Below, in pieces: positions 1 through 8,522 of a DNA stretch of 54,440 bases. Source of the DNA: an uncultured Verrucomicrobiota bacterium (GTDB lineage: Bacteria > Verrucomicrobiota > Verrucomicrobiia > Limisphaerales > UBA9464); the NCBI GenBank assembly GCA_903896505.1, contig CAITXU010000218.1, forward strand, positions 1-54,440. The letters run 5' to 3'. The notes beneath the pieces were generated by a model that had not been told where the DNA came from, searched no databases, and saw nothing but the letters and a program-made list of their open reading frames with translations. A program made the position numbers and the translations under genes. Positions within the stretch are counted from its first letter, which is position 1. Each line of letters begins with the position of its first letter.

Positions 1-2
1 GC

Positions 3-476
3 TATGCCGCTGCGGTGGCGGGGGTGCGGATGGCCAGGGAGGGGATTCGGGGCATCATTGACCCCGGTGATCGGGAAGACCGCAATCTTACCGATTCGAT
101 GGCCCGGTATCGGTTGTGGGTGTTTGGAGAGGGGATGACCGAAGGGGTTCAGGAGCCCGATGGCCCAGCCATTCGGGCAGGAATCTCACCGGAGAAGGTC
201 AAGGAAGTGTTTGCCCAGAAGGGGAAGTTGGGATGGGGGGACTATGTGCGGTGTCGGGTGCGATACTTTACCGATGGAGCAGTGATTGGGAGTCGGGGAT
301 GGGTGAATCAGGTCTTTGAAGACCATCGCCAGCGGTTTGGACCCAAGCGCAAGGATGGGGCGAGGCGGTTCAGGTTCCTGAATGAGGCTGATATCTTTGG
401 ATTGAGAGATTTGAGGTTGGAGCCGGTGGGGGTGGCGGGTGGTTCAGGGGCGTTGAAGACGCTTTCGGGCTGCTAA
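3..476 (+). CDS. REP-associated tyrosine (Y1) transposase, C-terminal part
   Basis: This frame is open to the left edge, so the gene starts outside the window and only about the last 157 residues are seen. The tail carries features I associate with verrucomicrobial RAYT / IS200-like transposases: YAAAVAG near the edge, AREGI, then the stretch VRYFTDGAVIGSRGWV followed by RFGPKRKDGARR and the closing LRDLRLEPVG. The catalytic HUH motif and tyrosine would lie upstream and cannot be checked. Proteins of this class normally process REP-like palindromes in the same genome, which may relate to the dispersed AGGGACAGGT elements in this window, although none lies next to this gene. The nearest gene downstream belongs to an unrelated unit. 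The family call is fairly secure from the C-terminal pattern; whether the protein is active is unknown. Confidence 0.7.
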   Translation, partial: YAAAVAGVRMAREGIRGIIDPGDREDRNLTDSMARYRLWVFGEGMTEGVQEPDGPAIRAGISPEKVKEVFAQKGKLGWGDYVRCRVRYFTDGAVIGSRGWVNQVFEDHRQRFGPKRKDGARRFRFLNEADIFGLRDLRLEPVGVAGGSGALKTLSGC

Positions 477-590
477 AAGTGATAAGTCGGGTTGAAAAAG
501 ACCCCTTTGTATTTTGACTTTGTGCTTGCCGGGAGGGGGCCTCCCTTGGCGAGCCTCCGTTCTTGCGTGCTTATCCGCATCCTTCGTTCG

Positions 591-1226
591 ATGGTCGCAT
601 TGACCCTGCTCCCGCCTCTCATCGGCGCTGTGTGGGCTGTCTGGGATTTACTCTGGCGATCTCGATGGGCCGTTGATTTCTGGATAGCCTTCGGAGGTGG
701 TTCCGCAACCTGGCTGCTGTTCTTTACGTTTCTTCCCAAACCGCTATGGCTTTACGTCACAGGTCACGAGCTGACCCATGCGCTGTGGGCTTTGCTATTT
801 GGAGGACGCATCAAGTCCTTTCGGGCCACATCGAAGGGTGGCGAAGTAGTCGTAACCCGGTCCAATGTCCTGATTGTTCTGGCACCCTATTTCTTTCCCT
901 TTTATTCGATCCTGTGGTTGGTGATTTGGGCTTTGCTGCACTGGACATTTCCGCAACTGCACAGGGTGTCCCTCCATTTCGGACTCGGCGTCACCTATGC
1001 CTTTCACGTCACTTTGACGGCTCATATCCTCAAGATTCGTCAGAGCGACGTGACCAGTCAGGGATACCTGTTGTCGGGTGTGGTCATATTGTTGGGCAAC
1101 CTGATTGTCTTGCTGCTCGCACTGCCCACATTAACAGGTACAGTCCACCTGACCGACGCCCTGTGGCATTGGGCGGACCAGACAGGCCGTGTCCTGGAAT
1201 GGGTAATCCCGCGCCGATGGCGTTGA
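591..1226 (+). CDS. Integral membrane protein with an HExxH metallopeptidase motif (M50-like)
   Basis: About 211 residues if started at the ATG at 591. Several hydrophobic segments suggest a multi-pass membrane protein. A GHELTHALWALLFGG segment supplies a zinc-type HExxH motif at the cytoplasmic end of a membrane span, as in site-2-protease-like M50 peptidases, and LIVLAPYFFPFYSILW follows it. M50 enzymes usually have a second C-terminal metal ligand motif (NPDG or similar), and I do not see a clean one, so activity is uncertain. The frame stays open upstream to a TTG at 492 and a GTG at 570, but that part covers a GGGAGGGGGCCTCCC palindrome that looks intergenic, so 591 is preferred. RecQ begins 6 bases after the stop, so the two are probably cotranscribed. 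Confidence 0.6.
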   Translation: MVALTLLPPLIGAVWAVWDLLWRSRWAVDFWIAFGGGSATWLLFFTFLPKPLWLYVTGHELTHALWALLFGGRIKSFRATSKGGEVVVTRSNVLIVLAPYFFPFYSILWLVIWALLHWTFPQLHRVSLHFGLGVTYAFHVTLTAHILKIRQSDVTSQGYLLSGVVILLGNLIVLLLALPTLTGTVHLTDALWHWADQTGRVLEWVIPRRWR

Positions 1227-1232
1227 ATCAGA

Positions 1233-3452
1233 ATGATGAATGATCCCAAAACAGAGCTGCTGCCGACCTTAAAGCGGTACTGGGGATATACCTCCTTCCG
1301 TCCGCTCCAGGAAGAAATCATTCAAGAGGTCCTGGAGGGACGTGATGTCTTTGCCCTGCTGCCCACCGGAGGCGGCAAATCGATGTGCTTTCAATTGCCC
1401 GCCTTGGTGCGAACAGGCCTGACCGTGGTCGTATCACCCCTCATCGCATTGATGAAAGACCAGGTCGATTCCCTTACCTCGATTGGTGTATCAGCCACCT
1501 TCCTGAACTCCTCGCTGGATGCGGCTGAAGGCAGGGCGCGTCTACGGGGATTATATAACGGGGAATATCGGCTCCTGTACGTCGCACCTGAACGCCTGTT
1601 GTTGCCGGGATTTCTGGATGAGGCACAGCGTTGGGGGATTCACCTCATCGCGATTGACGAAGCCCACTGCATCAGCGAGTGGGGTCACGACTTCAGGCCC
1701 GAATACCGCAAGATCGCCCAATTAAGGTCCAGCTTTCCCGAGGTGTCGATGATGGCGTTGACGGCGACCGCGACGGGTCGGGTCCGCAGCGATATCATCC
1801 GTCTTTTGGGGTTGCGCGAGCCGCGCACCTTCGTTGCCAGCTTCAATCGTCCCAACCTGAGCTATCGAGTCGTACCCAAACGGTCCGCCTACGAACAAGT
1901 GCGCGACTATGTGAGATCGAGGTCCAGGGACAGTGGGATCGTCTATTGTCAGTCGCGAAAAACGACGGAGAGCATCGCTGAAAACCTCCAGCGTGACGGT
2001 ATATCAGCACGCGCTTATCATGCGGGGCTCTCACCTGGAGACCGCTCAACGAATCAGGAACTCTTTTTGCGGGATGAGGTGCGGGTCATCTGTGCAACCA
2101 TTGCGTTTGGAATGGGGATCAACAAGCCGAACGTCCGATTCGTGATTCATCACGACGTTCCGAAAAATCTCGAGAGCTATTATCAGGAGACGGGGCGTGC
2201 AGGTCGTGACGGTTTGCCGGGCGAATGCATTTTGTTGTACAACGGTGGTGATGCCTCCCGCCTACAGGTATTCATTTCCCAAAAGACGGACCCAATGGAG
2301 CAGGCGACTGCCCGTGCGCAACTGACCCAGATGATGGATTACGCCGAGGCCACCGGTTGTCGTCGGGCGTCCCTGTTGGATTACTTCGGCGAGGAATTCC
2401 CCGGAACCAACTGTGGTGCCTGCGACAACTGCCTCAACCCGCGGAGTCATCAGGATGCAACCGTTGCAGCCCAGAAGTTTCTCTCCTGTGTTTTTCGAAT
2501 TCGGGAGCGAAGTGGATTTTCCGTGGGATTGAACCACATCGTGGAAATCCTCATCGGTGCCAACACGGAGAAAATTCGGCGGCTGGGGCACGAAACCCTG
2601 TCGACCTACGGAATCGGACGCGACATGGGCAAACCGGAGTGGACCGAGTTGGGGCGGGAACTTATCCGCCGGGGCTTGCTTGAACAGACGACAGACCGGT
2701 TTCCGGTCATCGAGATGACGAGCGAAGGGCGCGCCTTTCTCCAACAGCGAAAGAAGCTGGCTGTGGCGCGCCCCATGGCCAGCACCACCCGGGAACCGGG
2801 TGTTGGGCGGGTGGGCGACTTGGAATGCGACGAGGTCCTTTTTGAACGTCTGCGACTTCGGCGAAAGCGGTTGGCGGATGAGACGGGAGTCCCACCCTAC
2901 ATTGTTTTCGCCGACACAGCACTCCGCTGGATGGCCCGCCAGTATCCACGAACACCTGAGGAGTTGCTACGGATTCCCGGGGTGGGTGAAAACAAACTCC
3001 GCCTCTATGGCGGTGCCATCTTTGAGGAGATATCCCTTCACCTGGCAACGCAACCACGGCGACCTTTTTCGGAAAGGTTGGAGGCGAGTCGGACTCCCGC
3101 AGGTGAGTCGGCAGGTGGAATCAATGAAACAGCCCGGGAAAGTCTGCGGCGGTTTCAGGCCGGACAGTCGATTTCCGAAGTGGCCAGAGACCGTGGATTG
3201 GCAGAGGGAACCATAGCGGGACACCTGACCAAGGCGGCCGAAGCGGGAGAGTCCATTGAACTGGCCCGGGTCCTTTCATCGGCGGAACAGGCGGAGATAT
3301 CAGCAGCCTTCGAAAAATACGGCTGGGAAAATGTCGGTGGCATTCGTGACACCTTGGAGGGCCGGTATGCCTACGGCATCTTAACGCTGTTTAGGGCGGT
3401 TCATAGACCCGGCGGTGGAAACGTGGAGAATCACAAACTCCCACGGGTTTGA
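1233..3452 (+). CDS. recQ: ATP-dependent DNA helicase RecQ
   Basis: A 739-residue superfamily 2 3'-5' helicase used in recombination and replication-fork repair. The Q motif GYTSFRPLQ is near residue 18, Walker A LPTGGGKS near 43-50, and DEAH at 142-145 followed by CISEWGHDFRPEY. The helicase C-terminal lobe contains GMGINKPNVRFVIHHDVPK and QETGRAGRDG. A zinc-binding segment, GCRRASLLDYFG ending in NCGACDNC, comes next, then an RQC winged helix, an HRDC domain with YPRTPEELLRIPGVGENKL, and a C-terminal helix-turn-helix with SISEVARDRGLAEGTIAGHL. The length fits RecQ with the extra HTH module found in many non-enterobacterial members. The start is ATG-ATG with no clear ribosome binding site. 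It probably shares a transcript with the membrane protein just upstream. Confidence 0.96.
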   Translation: MMNDPKTELLPTLKRYWGYTSFRPLQEEIIQEVLEGRDVFALLPTGGGKSMCFQLPALVRTGLTVVVSPLIALMKDQVDSLTSIGVSATFLNSSLDAAEGRARLRGLYNGEYRLLYVAPERLLLPGFLDEAQRWGIHLIAIDEAHCISEWGHDFRPEYRKIAQLRSSFPEVSMMALTATATGRVRSDIIRLLGLREPRTFVASFNRPNLSYRVVPKRSAYEQVRDYVRSRSRDSGIVYCQSRKTTESIAENLQRDGISARAYHAGLSPGDRSTNQELFLRDEVRVICATIAFGMGINKPNVRFVIHHDVPKNLESYYQETGRAGRDGLPGECILLYNGGDASRLQVFISQKTDPMEQATARAQLTQMMDYAEATGCRRASLLDYFGEEFPGTNCGACDNCLNPRSHQDATVAAQKFLSCVFRIRERSGFSVGLNHIVEILIGANTEKIRRLGHETLSTYGIGRDMGKPEWTELGRELIRRGLLEQTTDRFPVIEMTSEGRAFLQQRKKLAVARPMASTTREPGVGRVGDLECDEVLFERLRLRRKRLADETGVPPYIVFADTALRWMARQYPRTPEELLRIPGVGENKLRLYGGAIFEEISLHLATQPRRPFSERLEASRTPAGESAGGINETARESLRRFQAGQSISEVARDRGLAEGTIAGHLTKAAEAGESIELARVLSSAEQAEISAAFEKYGWENVGGIRDTLEGRYAYGILTLFRAVHRPGGGNVENHKLPRV

Positions 3453-3558
3453 ATTGACACCCACTCCGGTCCGTCAATCGTGGTGAAGTTCCCGTGGCTC
3501 TGGCGAAGCGTTGTCGTGCTCCGACTCAGACTGCGGCATTTGTTCTCCATTGCCTATC

Positions 3559-4911
3559 ATGCGCCCCACGTTCTCCAAATCTTATAGTCGCCGGACCTTT
3601 CTGGGGTCCAGCGCCGCCACAGCCTTTGGCTTGCTCTACCTCCCTTCGCGGGTTTTCGGTGCCAATGAACGGCTCCGGTTTGCCGGCATTGGCGTCGGCG
3701 GCAAGGGCTCCAGCGACATTGATCAAGCTGGCAATCTGGGTGATGTGGTCGCCCTGTGCGACATCGACGATCATTCGCTGGATGAGAAGGCCAAGAAATT
3801 CCCCAAAGCCCGAAAGTTCAATGATTTCCGGGAAATGTTCGACAAGATGCAGGGGCAGATCGACGCGGTGACGGTGAGCACCCCAGACCATACCCATGCG
3901 GTGGCTGCTGCAGCTGCCATGAAGCGCAAGTTGCACGTCTATGTGCAGAAGCCGCTTGCCCATGACGTTTGGGAGTGCCGCTGGCTTCAGCGACTCGCAC
4001 GCGATAACAAGGTGGTGACCCAGATGGGCAACCAAGGCACCGCATCCGACGAACTGCGCAAGGGCGTGGAAGTCATTCGTGCGGGAGCCCTCGGAAAGGT
4101 GTACGAGGTCCACGTCTGGACCAACCGTCCCGTGTGGCCCCAATCCCCGAAGGTCACCCAGCGCCCGACGGAGGTAGTGGCAGCTCCGTCGCACGTCCAT
4201 TGGGAAGAGTTTCTCGGCACAGCTCCCAAGCGCCCGTACAACCCCGCGTACCATCCGTTCAATTGGCGCGGTTGGCTGGACTTTGGCACAGGAGCATTGG
4301 GTGACATGGGCTGTCACACGGCCAACATGCCGTTCATGGCCCTCAAGCTGAAACATCCGTCGATCATCCATGCCCGAAGCGAGGCTCTGAATTCGGAGAC
4401 CTATCCCGCATGGGCGACGGTTGAGTACCTTTTCCAGGCAGAAGGAGACCGCCCGGCGGTTCGGTTCGTCTGGTACGAGGGCCACTTTGCGGACGGCAAG
4501 AAGAACCTTCCGCCGATGGAGTTATTCCTTGGCAAGACCCCATCGGACAGCGGTTCCCTCATCATTGGCGACAAGGGGACCATGTATTCCCCGCACGACT
4601 ACGGTGGCGACTGGAAGCTCCTCCCCGAAAAGGATTACGAAGGCTATCAAGCACCGACGCCGACGTTGGCTCGCAATGGAAAGGGCGACCAAGGGCAAAA
4701 AGACGAATGGGCGGCAGCCATCAAAGGCGGCCCTGCTCCCTTGGCCAACTTTGATTACGCCTCACTCCTCGCGGAAACGATCCTGCTGGGCAACGTGGCT
4801 ATCAAATCCGGCAAGATTCTGGAATGGGATGGTCCGGAATTGAAGGTCAAGAACGACGCTGCGGCAAATCACTTCCTCAAACGGGAGTATCGACCGGGCT
4901 GGGTGGTTTAA
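3559..4911 (+). CDS. Tat-exported Gfo/Idh/MocA family oxidoreductase
   Basis: A 450-residue NAD(P)-dependent dehydrogenase of the Gfo/Idh/MocA type, probably acting on a sugar or cyclitol outside the cytoplasm. It starts with a twin-arginine signal (SYSRRTFLGSSAATAFG) ending near ANERLRF. The Rossmann fold begins at GIGVGGKGSSDI. The EKP-like catalytic site reads VYVQKPLAHDVWE, with the usual Glu replaced by Gln, and later GDMGCHTANMPFMALKLKHP fits the C-terminal domain. The ATG at 3559 is chosen over an upstream ATG at 3511 because the twin-arginine signal then sits at the N-terminus. The gene stands alone and is followed by a hairpin terminator. The substrate cannot be told from sequence. 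Large paralogous sets of these exported enzymes are typical of Verrucomicrobiota and Planctomycetota. Confidence 0.92.
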   Translation: MRPTFSKSYSRRTFLGSSAATAFGLLYLPSRVFGANERLRFAGIGVGGKGSSDIDQAGNLGDVVALCDIDDHSLDEKAKKFPKARKFNDFREMFDKMQGQIDAVTVSTPDHTHAVAAAAAMKRKLHVYVQKPLAHDVWECRWLQRLARDNKVVTQMGNQGTASDELRKGVEVIRAGALGKVYEVHVWTNRPVWPQSPKVTQRPTEVVAAPSHVHWEEFLGTAPKRPYNPAYHPFNWRGWLDFGTGALGDMGCHTANMPFMALKLKHPSIIHARSEALNSETYPAWATVEYLFQAEGDRPAVRFVWYEGHFADGKKNLPPMELFLGKTPSDSGSLIIGDKGTMYSPHDYGGDWKLLPEKDYEGYQAPTPTLARNGKGDQGQKDEWAAAIKGGPAPLANFDYASLLAETILLGNVAIKSGKILEWDGPELKVKNDAAANHFLKREYRPGWVV

Positions 4912-4930
4912 CGCATTTCATCCCATTTTA

Positions 4931-4979
4931 GGGCTGGGACGGTGGGTCCTTTTGGGGACTCACCGCCCTTTAGTATTTT
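4931..4979 (+). terminator. Rho-independent-like terminator after the oxidoreductase gene
   Basis: GGTGGGTCC at 4941-4949 pairs with GGACTCACC at 4956-4964 (one G-T wobble). The stem is extended by GGGC at 4931 and GCCC at 4965-4968, and T-rich sequence TTTAGTATTTT follows. It lies 19 bases past the stop at 4911 in the correct orientation. Confidence 0.7.
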
Positions 4980-5118
4980 GGGATATCCCACAGGTTTGGA
5001 ACCGGCAGAGAATCAGGCCCTACCTTCGGTGACAGTCCGGTAGCAGCGCGGTAACGGTTACTCCAACGTTCATTTTTCAGGCAGCCTTCTTACGTTTTTC
5101 TGCCATCCTTACCGCTCT

Positions 5119-5144
5119 CCGTTCGGTTCTGAACAGACGAACGG
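5119..5144 (+). promoter_or_regulatory. Inverted repeat in the leader of the LamG/CHRD gene
   Basis: CCGTTCG at 5119-5125 and CGAACGG at 5138-5144 form perfect 7-base arms around a 12-base centre that itself contains the small palindrome GTTCTGAAC. It lies 23 bases before the start codon at 5168. It could be an operator or a leader hairpin; nothing in the sequence decides between these. Confidence 0.35.
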
Positions 5145-5167
5145 ATGCACTGTTGTCTCTGTTGACC

Positions 5168-8100
5168 ATGAAAAAAACACCATTGAGCCGGTCTTTGACC
5201 GGCGCGACCTCCCTGGTCGCACTCCTCTCGGCGACCCTTGGTTCCGCCGCAGCTCTGGCACAATCCGCCACGGGTTATCCCGCAGCGGTGATCAACGATG
5301 GTCCTTTGGCGTATTATCGCTTTAACGACTCGTCAGCCCGCCCGAACCTCAATGCCAACTCCGGCAGCCTTGGTTCCGCGGGCAATGCCGTCAGCACCAA
5401 CTCTCATCTGATTCCAGGTGCCATTGTTGGCAGCCGCAATGCCGCTACTTATTTCGACACCTCGGCTTACACCAGCATTCCTTGGAACGCTGCGGTGAAT
5501 CCAGATGCCAGCCAATCCTTCACCATCGAAGCCTGGTTCTATCCCACCAGTGACAAGGTGGCCAATGGGTTTTACGGGCCGGCACCGATCATGAACCGGT
5601 ATTCGTATTCCGGGGCCACCCGCCAAGGCTGGGTCTATTTTCAACGGAATCCCGATGATTCATACTCGGGCGACGGACAAACGGACGTCGGCTGGAATTT
5701 CCGGATGTATTCCGGAAATGGCGGGTCGGTGGGCGTCCAAGTGACCAGCGGCGTACCCTATCGTCTGGGTGAATGGCAGCATGTCGTGACCGTTTGGGAT
5801 GGTACGGCCCGAACGATATCGATGTACATCAACGGTGTTTTGGCGGTAACCAGCGATCCAGCGCCTGCCGGATACCAGCCTAACACCAACGACCATGACC
5901 CGGCCGAAGCCGTTCGTGGACCGGCGGGACTCACCGTCGGTGCCTACAACAACACCCAACCGGGCGATAACGCCTTCCGTGGTGGTGTCGACGAAGTGGC
6001 TTTCTTTGGCAAAGCACTCAGTGCGGCACAGATTCTCGCCCACTACCAAAATGCGACCAATGCCGCCCGGGCACTCCCGTACGAGCAATTGGTTCAGGCA
6101 GATGGTCCGGTGGTTTATCTGCGCTTGGACGACCCAACTCCCGCAGCGGATACAGCAGTCAATATGGGCACCTTGCAAGTGGCTGGAGCCGGTGCACATA
6201 GCACGGATGTTCGTCACCCCGTGGCGGGTCACGGCGCGGACAACACCTCGGCTGCGACTTCCTATCATTGGCGGAATGGTAATTCGACCACGTCGGTTCC
6301 CTTTTCTGCGGATAGTAATCCGGCTGAAACTGAACCTCTGACGGTTGAAGCCTGGTTCCGTCCCACCAGCGATCGAATCAGCCCGGGAGCGTCCCCCATC
6401 AACAACCGTCTTTCAAGGGGAGTTTCGGATCGGACTGGGTGGGTGTTTTTCCAGCGTGCTCCGAATGAAACCTATTCGGTCGAAAGTGGTTACGAGGGCG
6501 TCGGTTGGAATTTTCGGGCTTATACCCACAGCGGCGGTAGCAGCAGCGACATCACCAGCTTTGTGCCTTACACCATCGGCGAATGGCAACATGTGGTTGT
6601 CACCTTTGACGGGGGTAATACAGCCGTCATGTACATCAACGGTCAATCCGTGGTGACAAATGAGAATTTCAGTTACGTCGCCAACTCCGCTACACCGGAC
6701 AACGGCGTCAATCCCGCCGACCTGACGGTCGGGGCTTACAACAAGGGTTCCGGTCTTGGCAACAACCCATTCGAAGGGGATATCGCCGACGTTGCCGTCT
6801 ATTACGGACTCCTGAAACCCGACCAGATTTTGGCCCATTATCAGGTCGGCACCAATTCGAACCGTGGTACGAATTACGAGACGCTGGTCCTTTCTGCCCT
6901 TTACGACGGTGCCAGCACCCAGGGCCTCCAGCCGGCCACCTTCCTCCGCCTCAATGAACCGGCTCAATTTGCCGCGTCCAATGTGGGTAGCTTGGGTGAA
7001 TCTGCAACGGGTGTCCTCGTTAACGCCCTCAATAACACTGCAGGTCCCCAGACATCGGGGCTTGAAGCTGGGAATGTGGCGGTAGCCCTGAACGGCACCT
7101 CCGGATGGGTCAGCCTGGACAACCCAGCAGGCTTGAACTTCTCCAATCAAATCTCTCTGGAAGCCTGGGTCCAACCCTCCGTTGCTCCGGCGGCCCTTTC
7201 CCGAATTGTTTCGCACGGCCTGCCGACCCTGACGTCCTATCCTGACAACGGCGGAACCACCCCGGAAACCAACGGTTCCTATCTTACCGGTTCGGAGGTC
7301 TTCCTCGCATTGGACGGGACTGGCAATTACACCATCGGTTCTTCGCTGGATGGTCTGGCCCTGCATCGGGCTTCGGCACCCATTCCCCCTGGCGATTTCG
7401 GAACCACCTGGACTCATCTAGTCGGTACCTACGATGGAACCAGCTGGAACCTGTTTCGCAATGGCGCATTGATCGCCTCGACTCCTGATTCCATCGGTGC
7501 GGTCACTGTCGACAACGCCGGATGGGCTGTGGGTTCAACCGGCAATGGTTGGGGTGACAACTTCCAAGGTGCAGTCGACGAAGTGGCCATCTACAACTAC
7601 GCCCTTTCCCCGGCTCAAGTGGCTGCCCACGTCGCGGGCGAGGTCCTACCTTTGACCCTCACCCTTCCCACTCTGGGTAACAATGGTTTGAACCTGAGTT
7701 GGACGGGTGGTCATGGAACCTTTTTGGTTCAGTACAAGACCGGTTTGAAAGGCCAATGGCTGAATTTGGCCACCACCGCAAATCGTTCGTTGACGGTTCC
7801 CACGGTGCTTGGGAATTCGTTCTACCGGGTCATCAGCGGGGCCACGAATAAGGTCCAATTGTTCAAAGCGACCCTGGCCCCGGCCAGCGAAGTTCCTGCT
7901 GTCACCGGATCCCCGGCCAGCGGCTTGGGCTTCCTATCTTTGGAAGGCAATACCGCAACCTATTACGTCGATGCCACGGGATTTAACTCGGACATTGTTC
8001 AGGCCCATTTGCATGGGGCGGCACCGGTGGGTGTCAATGCAGGCGTCTACTTTCACCTGTTCCCGTCGCCCAACATCCCGGTTGGAACCCGTGCCATTCT

Positions 8101-8224
8101 GTTCCAGGGGGCGCAGGTACTCAATGACGCCCAGAAGGCGGCCCTCATCACCGGCCAGACCTACTTCAACGTCCACACCAAGAACCACGGTGGCGGTGAA
8201 ATCCGGGGCCAGGTGTTGCCGTGA
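5168..8224 (+). CDS. Secreted multi-LamG protein with a C-terminal CHRD domain
   Basis: A 1018-residue exported protein. The N-terminus MKKTPLSRSLTG followed by a hydrophobic run ending in AALAQSATG is a Sec signal peptide. Three concanavalin A-like (LamG) modules follow, near residues 25-300, 305-570 and 575-820. The first two are recent-looking duplicates, each with EAWFxPTSD, GWNFR and GEWQHVV; the third diverges (LEAWVQPSVAP, TWTHLVGTYDG). Each ends in an EVAxY/VAVYY segment and a LSxAQ(V/I)xAH helix. A linker leads to a CHRD domain (about 900-1018) with AHLHGAAPVGVNAGV and FNVHTKNHGGGEIRGQV. LamG modules usually bind glycans, and CHRD is found in chordin and bacterial surface proteins. 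The start at 5168 is preferred to an in-frame codon at 5153 because it gives a clean signal peptide. No catalytic site is recognised; a surface or matrix role is inferred. Confidence 0.9.
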   Translation: MKKTPLSRSLTGATSLVALLSATLGSAAALAQSATGYPAAVINDGPLAYYRFNDSSARPNLNANSGSLGSAGNAVSTNSHLIPGAIVGSRNAATYFDTSAYTSIPWNAAVNPDASQSFTIEAWFYPTSDKVANGFYGPAPIMNRYSYSGATRQGWVYFQRNPDDSYSGDGQTDVGWNFRMYSGNGGSVGVQVTSGVPYRLGEWQHVVTVWDGTARTISMYINGVLAVTSDPAPAGYQPNTNDHDPAEAVRGPAGLTVGAYNNTQPGDNAFRGGVDEVAFFGKALSAAQILAHYQNATNAARALPYEQLVQADGPVVYLRLDDPTPAADTAVNMGTLQVAGAGAHSTDVRHPVAGHGADNTSAATSYHWRNGNSTTSVPFSADSNPAETEPLTVEAWFRPTSDRISPGASPINNRLSRGVSDRTGWVFFQRAPNETYSVESGYEGVGWNFRAYTHSGGSSSDITSFVPYTIGEWQHVVVTFDGGNTAVMYINGQSVVTNENFSYVANSATPDNGVNPADLTVGAYNKGSGLGNNPFEGDIADVAVYYGLLKPDQILAHYQVGTNSNRGTNYETLVLSALYDGASTQGLQPATFLRLNEPAQFAASNVGSLGESATGVLVNALNNTAGPQTSGLEAGNVAVALNGTSGWVSLDNPAGLNFSNQISLEAWVQPSVAPAALSRIVSHGLPTLTSYPDNGGTTPETNGSYLTGSEVFLALDGTGNYTIGSSLDGLALHRASAPIPPGDFGTTWTHLVGTYDGTSWNLFRNGALIASTPDSIGAVTVDNAGWAVGSTGNGWGDNFQGAVDEVAIYNYALSPAQVAAHVAGEVLPLTLTLPTLGNNGLNLSWTGGHGTFLVQYKTGLKGQWLNLATTANRSLTVPTVLGNSFYRVISGATNKVQLFKATLAPASEVPAVTGSPASGLGFLSLEGNTATYYVDATGFNSDIVQAHLHGAAPVGVNAGVYFHLFPSPNIPVGTRAILFQGAQVLNDAQKAALITGQTYFNVHTKNHGGGEIRGQVLP

Positions 8225-8294
8225 TCCATTGAACCACCGATAACATCCGGTTGGGAGTCCAGCCGGATGGGGTACGGGGCGGGAAGGGTACGAG

Positions 8295-8331
8295 GCGGGA
8301 AGAGGGTCAGCCTTCTTCCCGCTATTTTTTT
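8295..8331 (+). terminator. Strong rho-independent terminator
   Basis: GCGGGAAGA at 8295-8303 pairs perfectly with TCTTCCCGC at 8314-8322 around a 10-base loop, and TATTTTTTT follows at once. It ends transcription of the LamG/CHRD gene, whose stop lies 71 bases upstream. Confidence 0.85.
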
Positions 8332-8346
8332 GGCGGGTAGATCGAC

Positions 8347-8371
8347 AAAGGGACAGGTCATCTATTTTATC
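8347..8371. repeat. Dispersed AGGGACAGGTCAT element, copy 1
   Basis: AAAGGGACAGGTCATCT followed by ATTTTATCG. The same core recurs at 16297 and twice, inverted, at 48627-48675. It lies between the terminator of the LamG gene and the 3' end of the sugar transferase gene, outside any coding region. Confidence 0.6.
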
Positions 8372-8522
8372 GCCGCAACGCTCGAAACGTGAGGTCGTGA
8401 AGAGCTTAATGGCGAAGACAGCCGGCGCCGGGGAAATGATGCCCGGGCGGAGAGAGGAAGTAGGAAGCGAGATTGCCCGAGACGGGCTGATGTCTCCAGG
8501 ACCCCTTTGGGGCGTCAAGAAA

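Noticed and set aside
3526..4485. 319-codon open frame on the minus strand
   Set aside because: It is antisense to the Gfo/Idh/MocA gene with a Tat signal; no family features.
6413..7417. 334-codon open frame on the minus strand
   Set aside because: It is antisense to the LamG/CHRD gene and has no recognisable family pattern.
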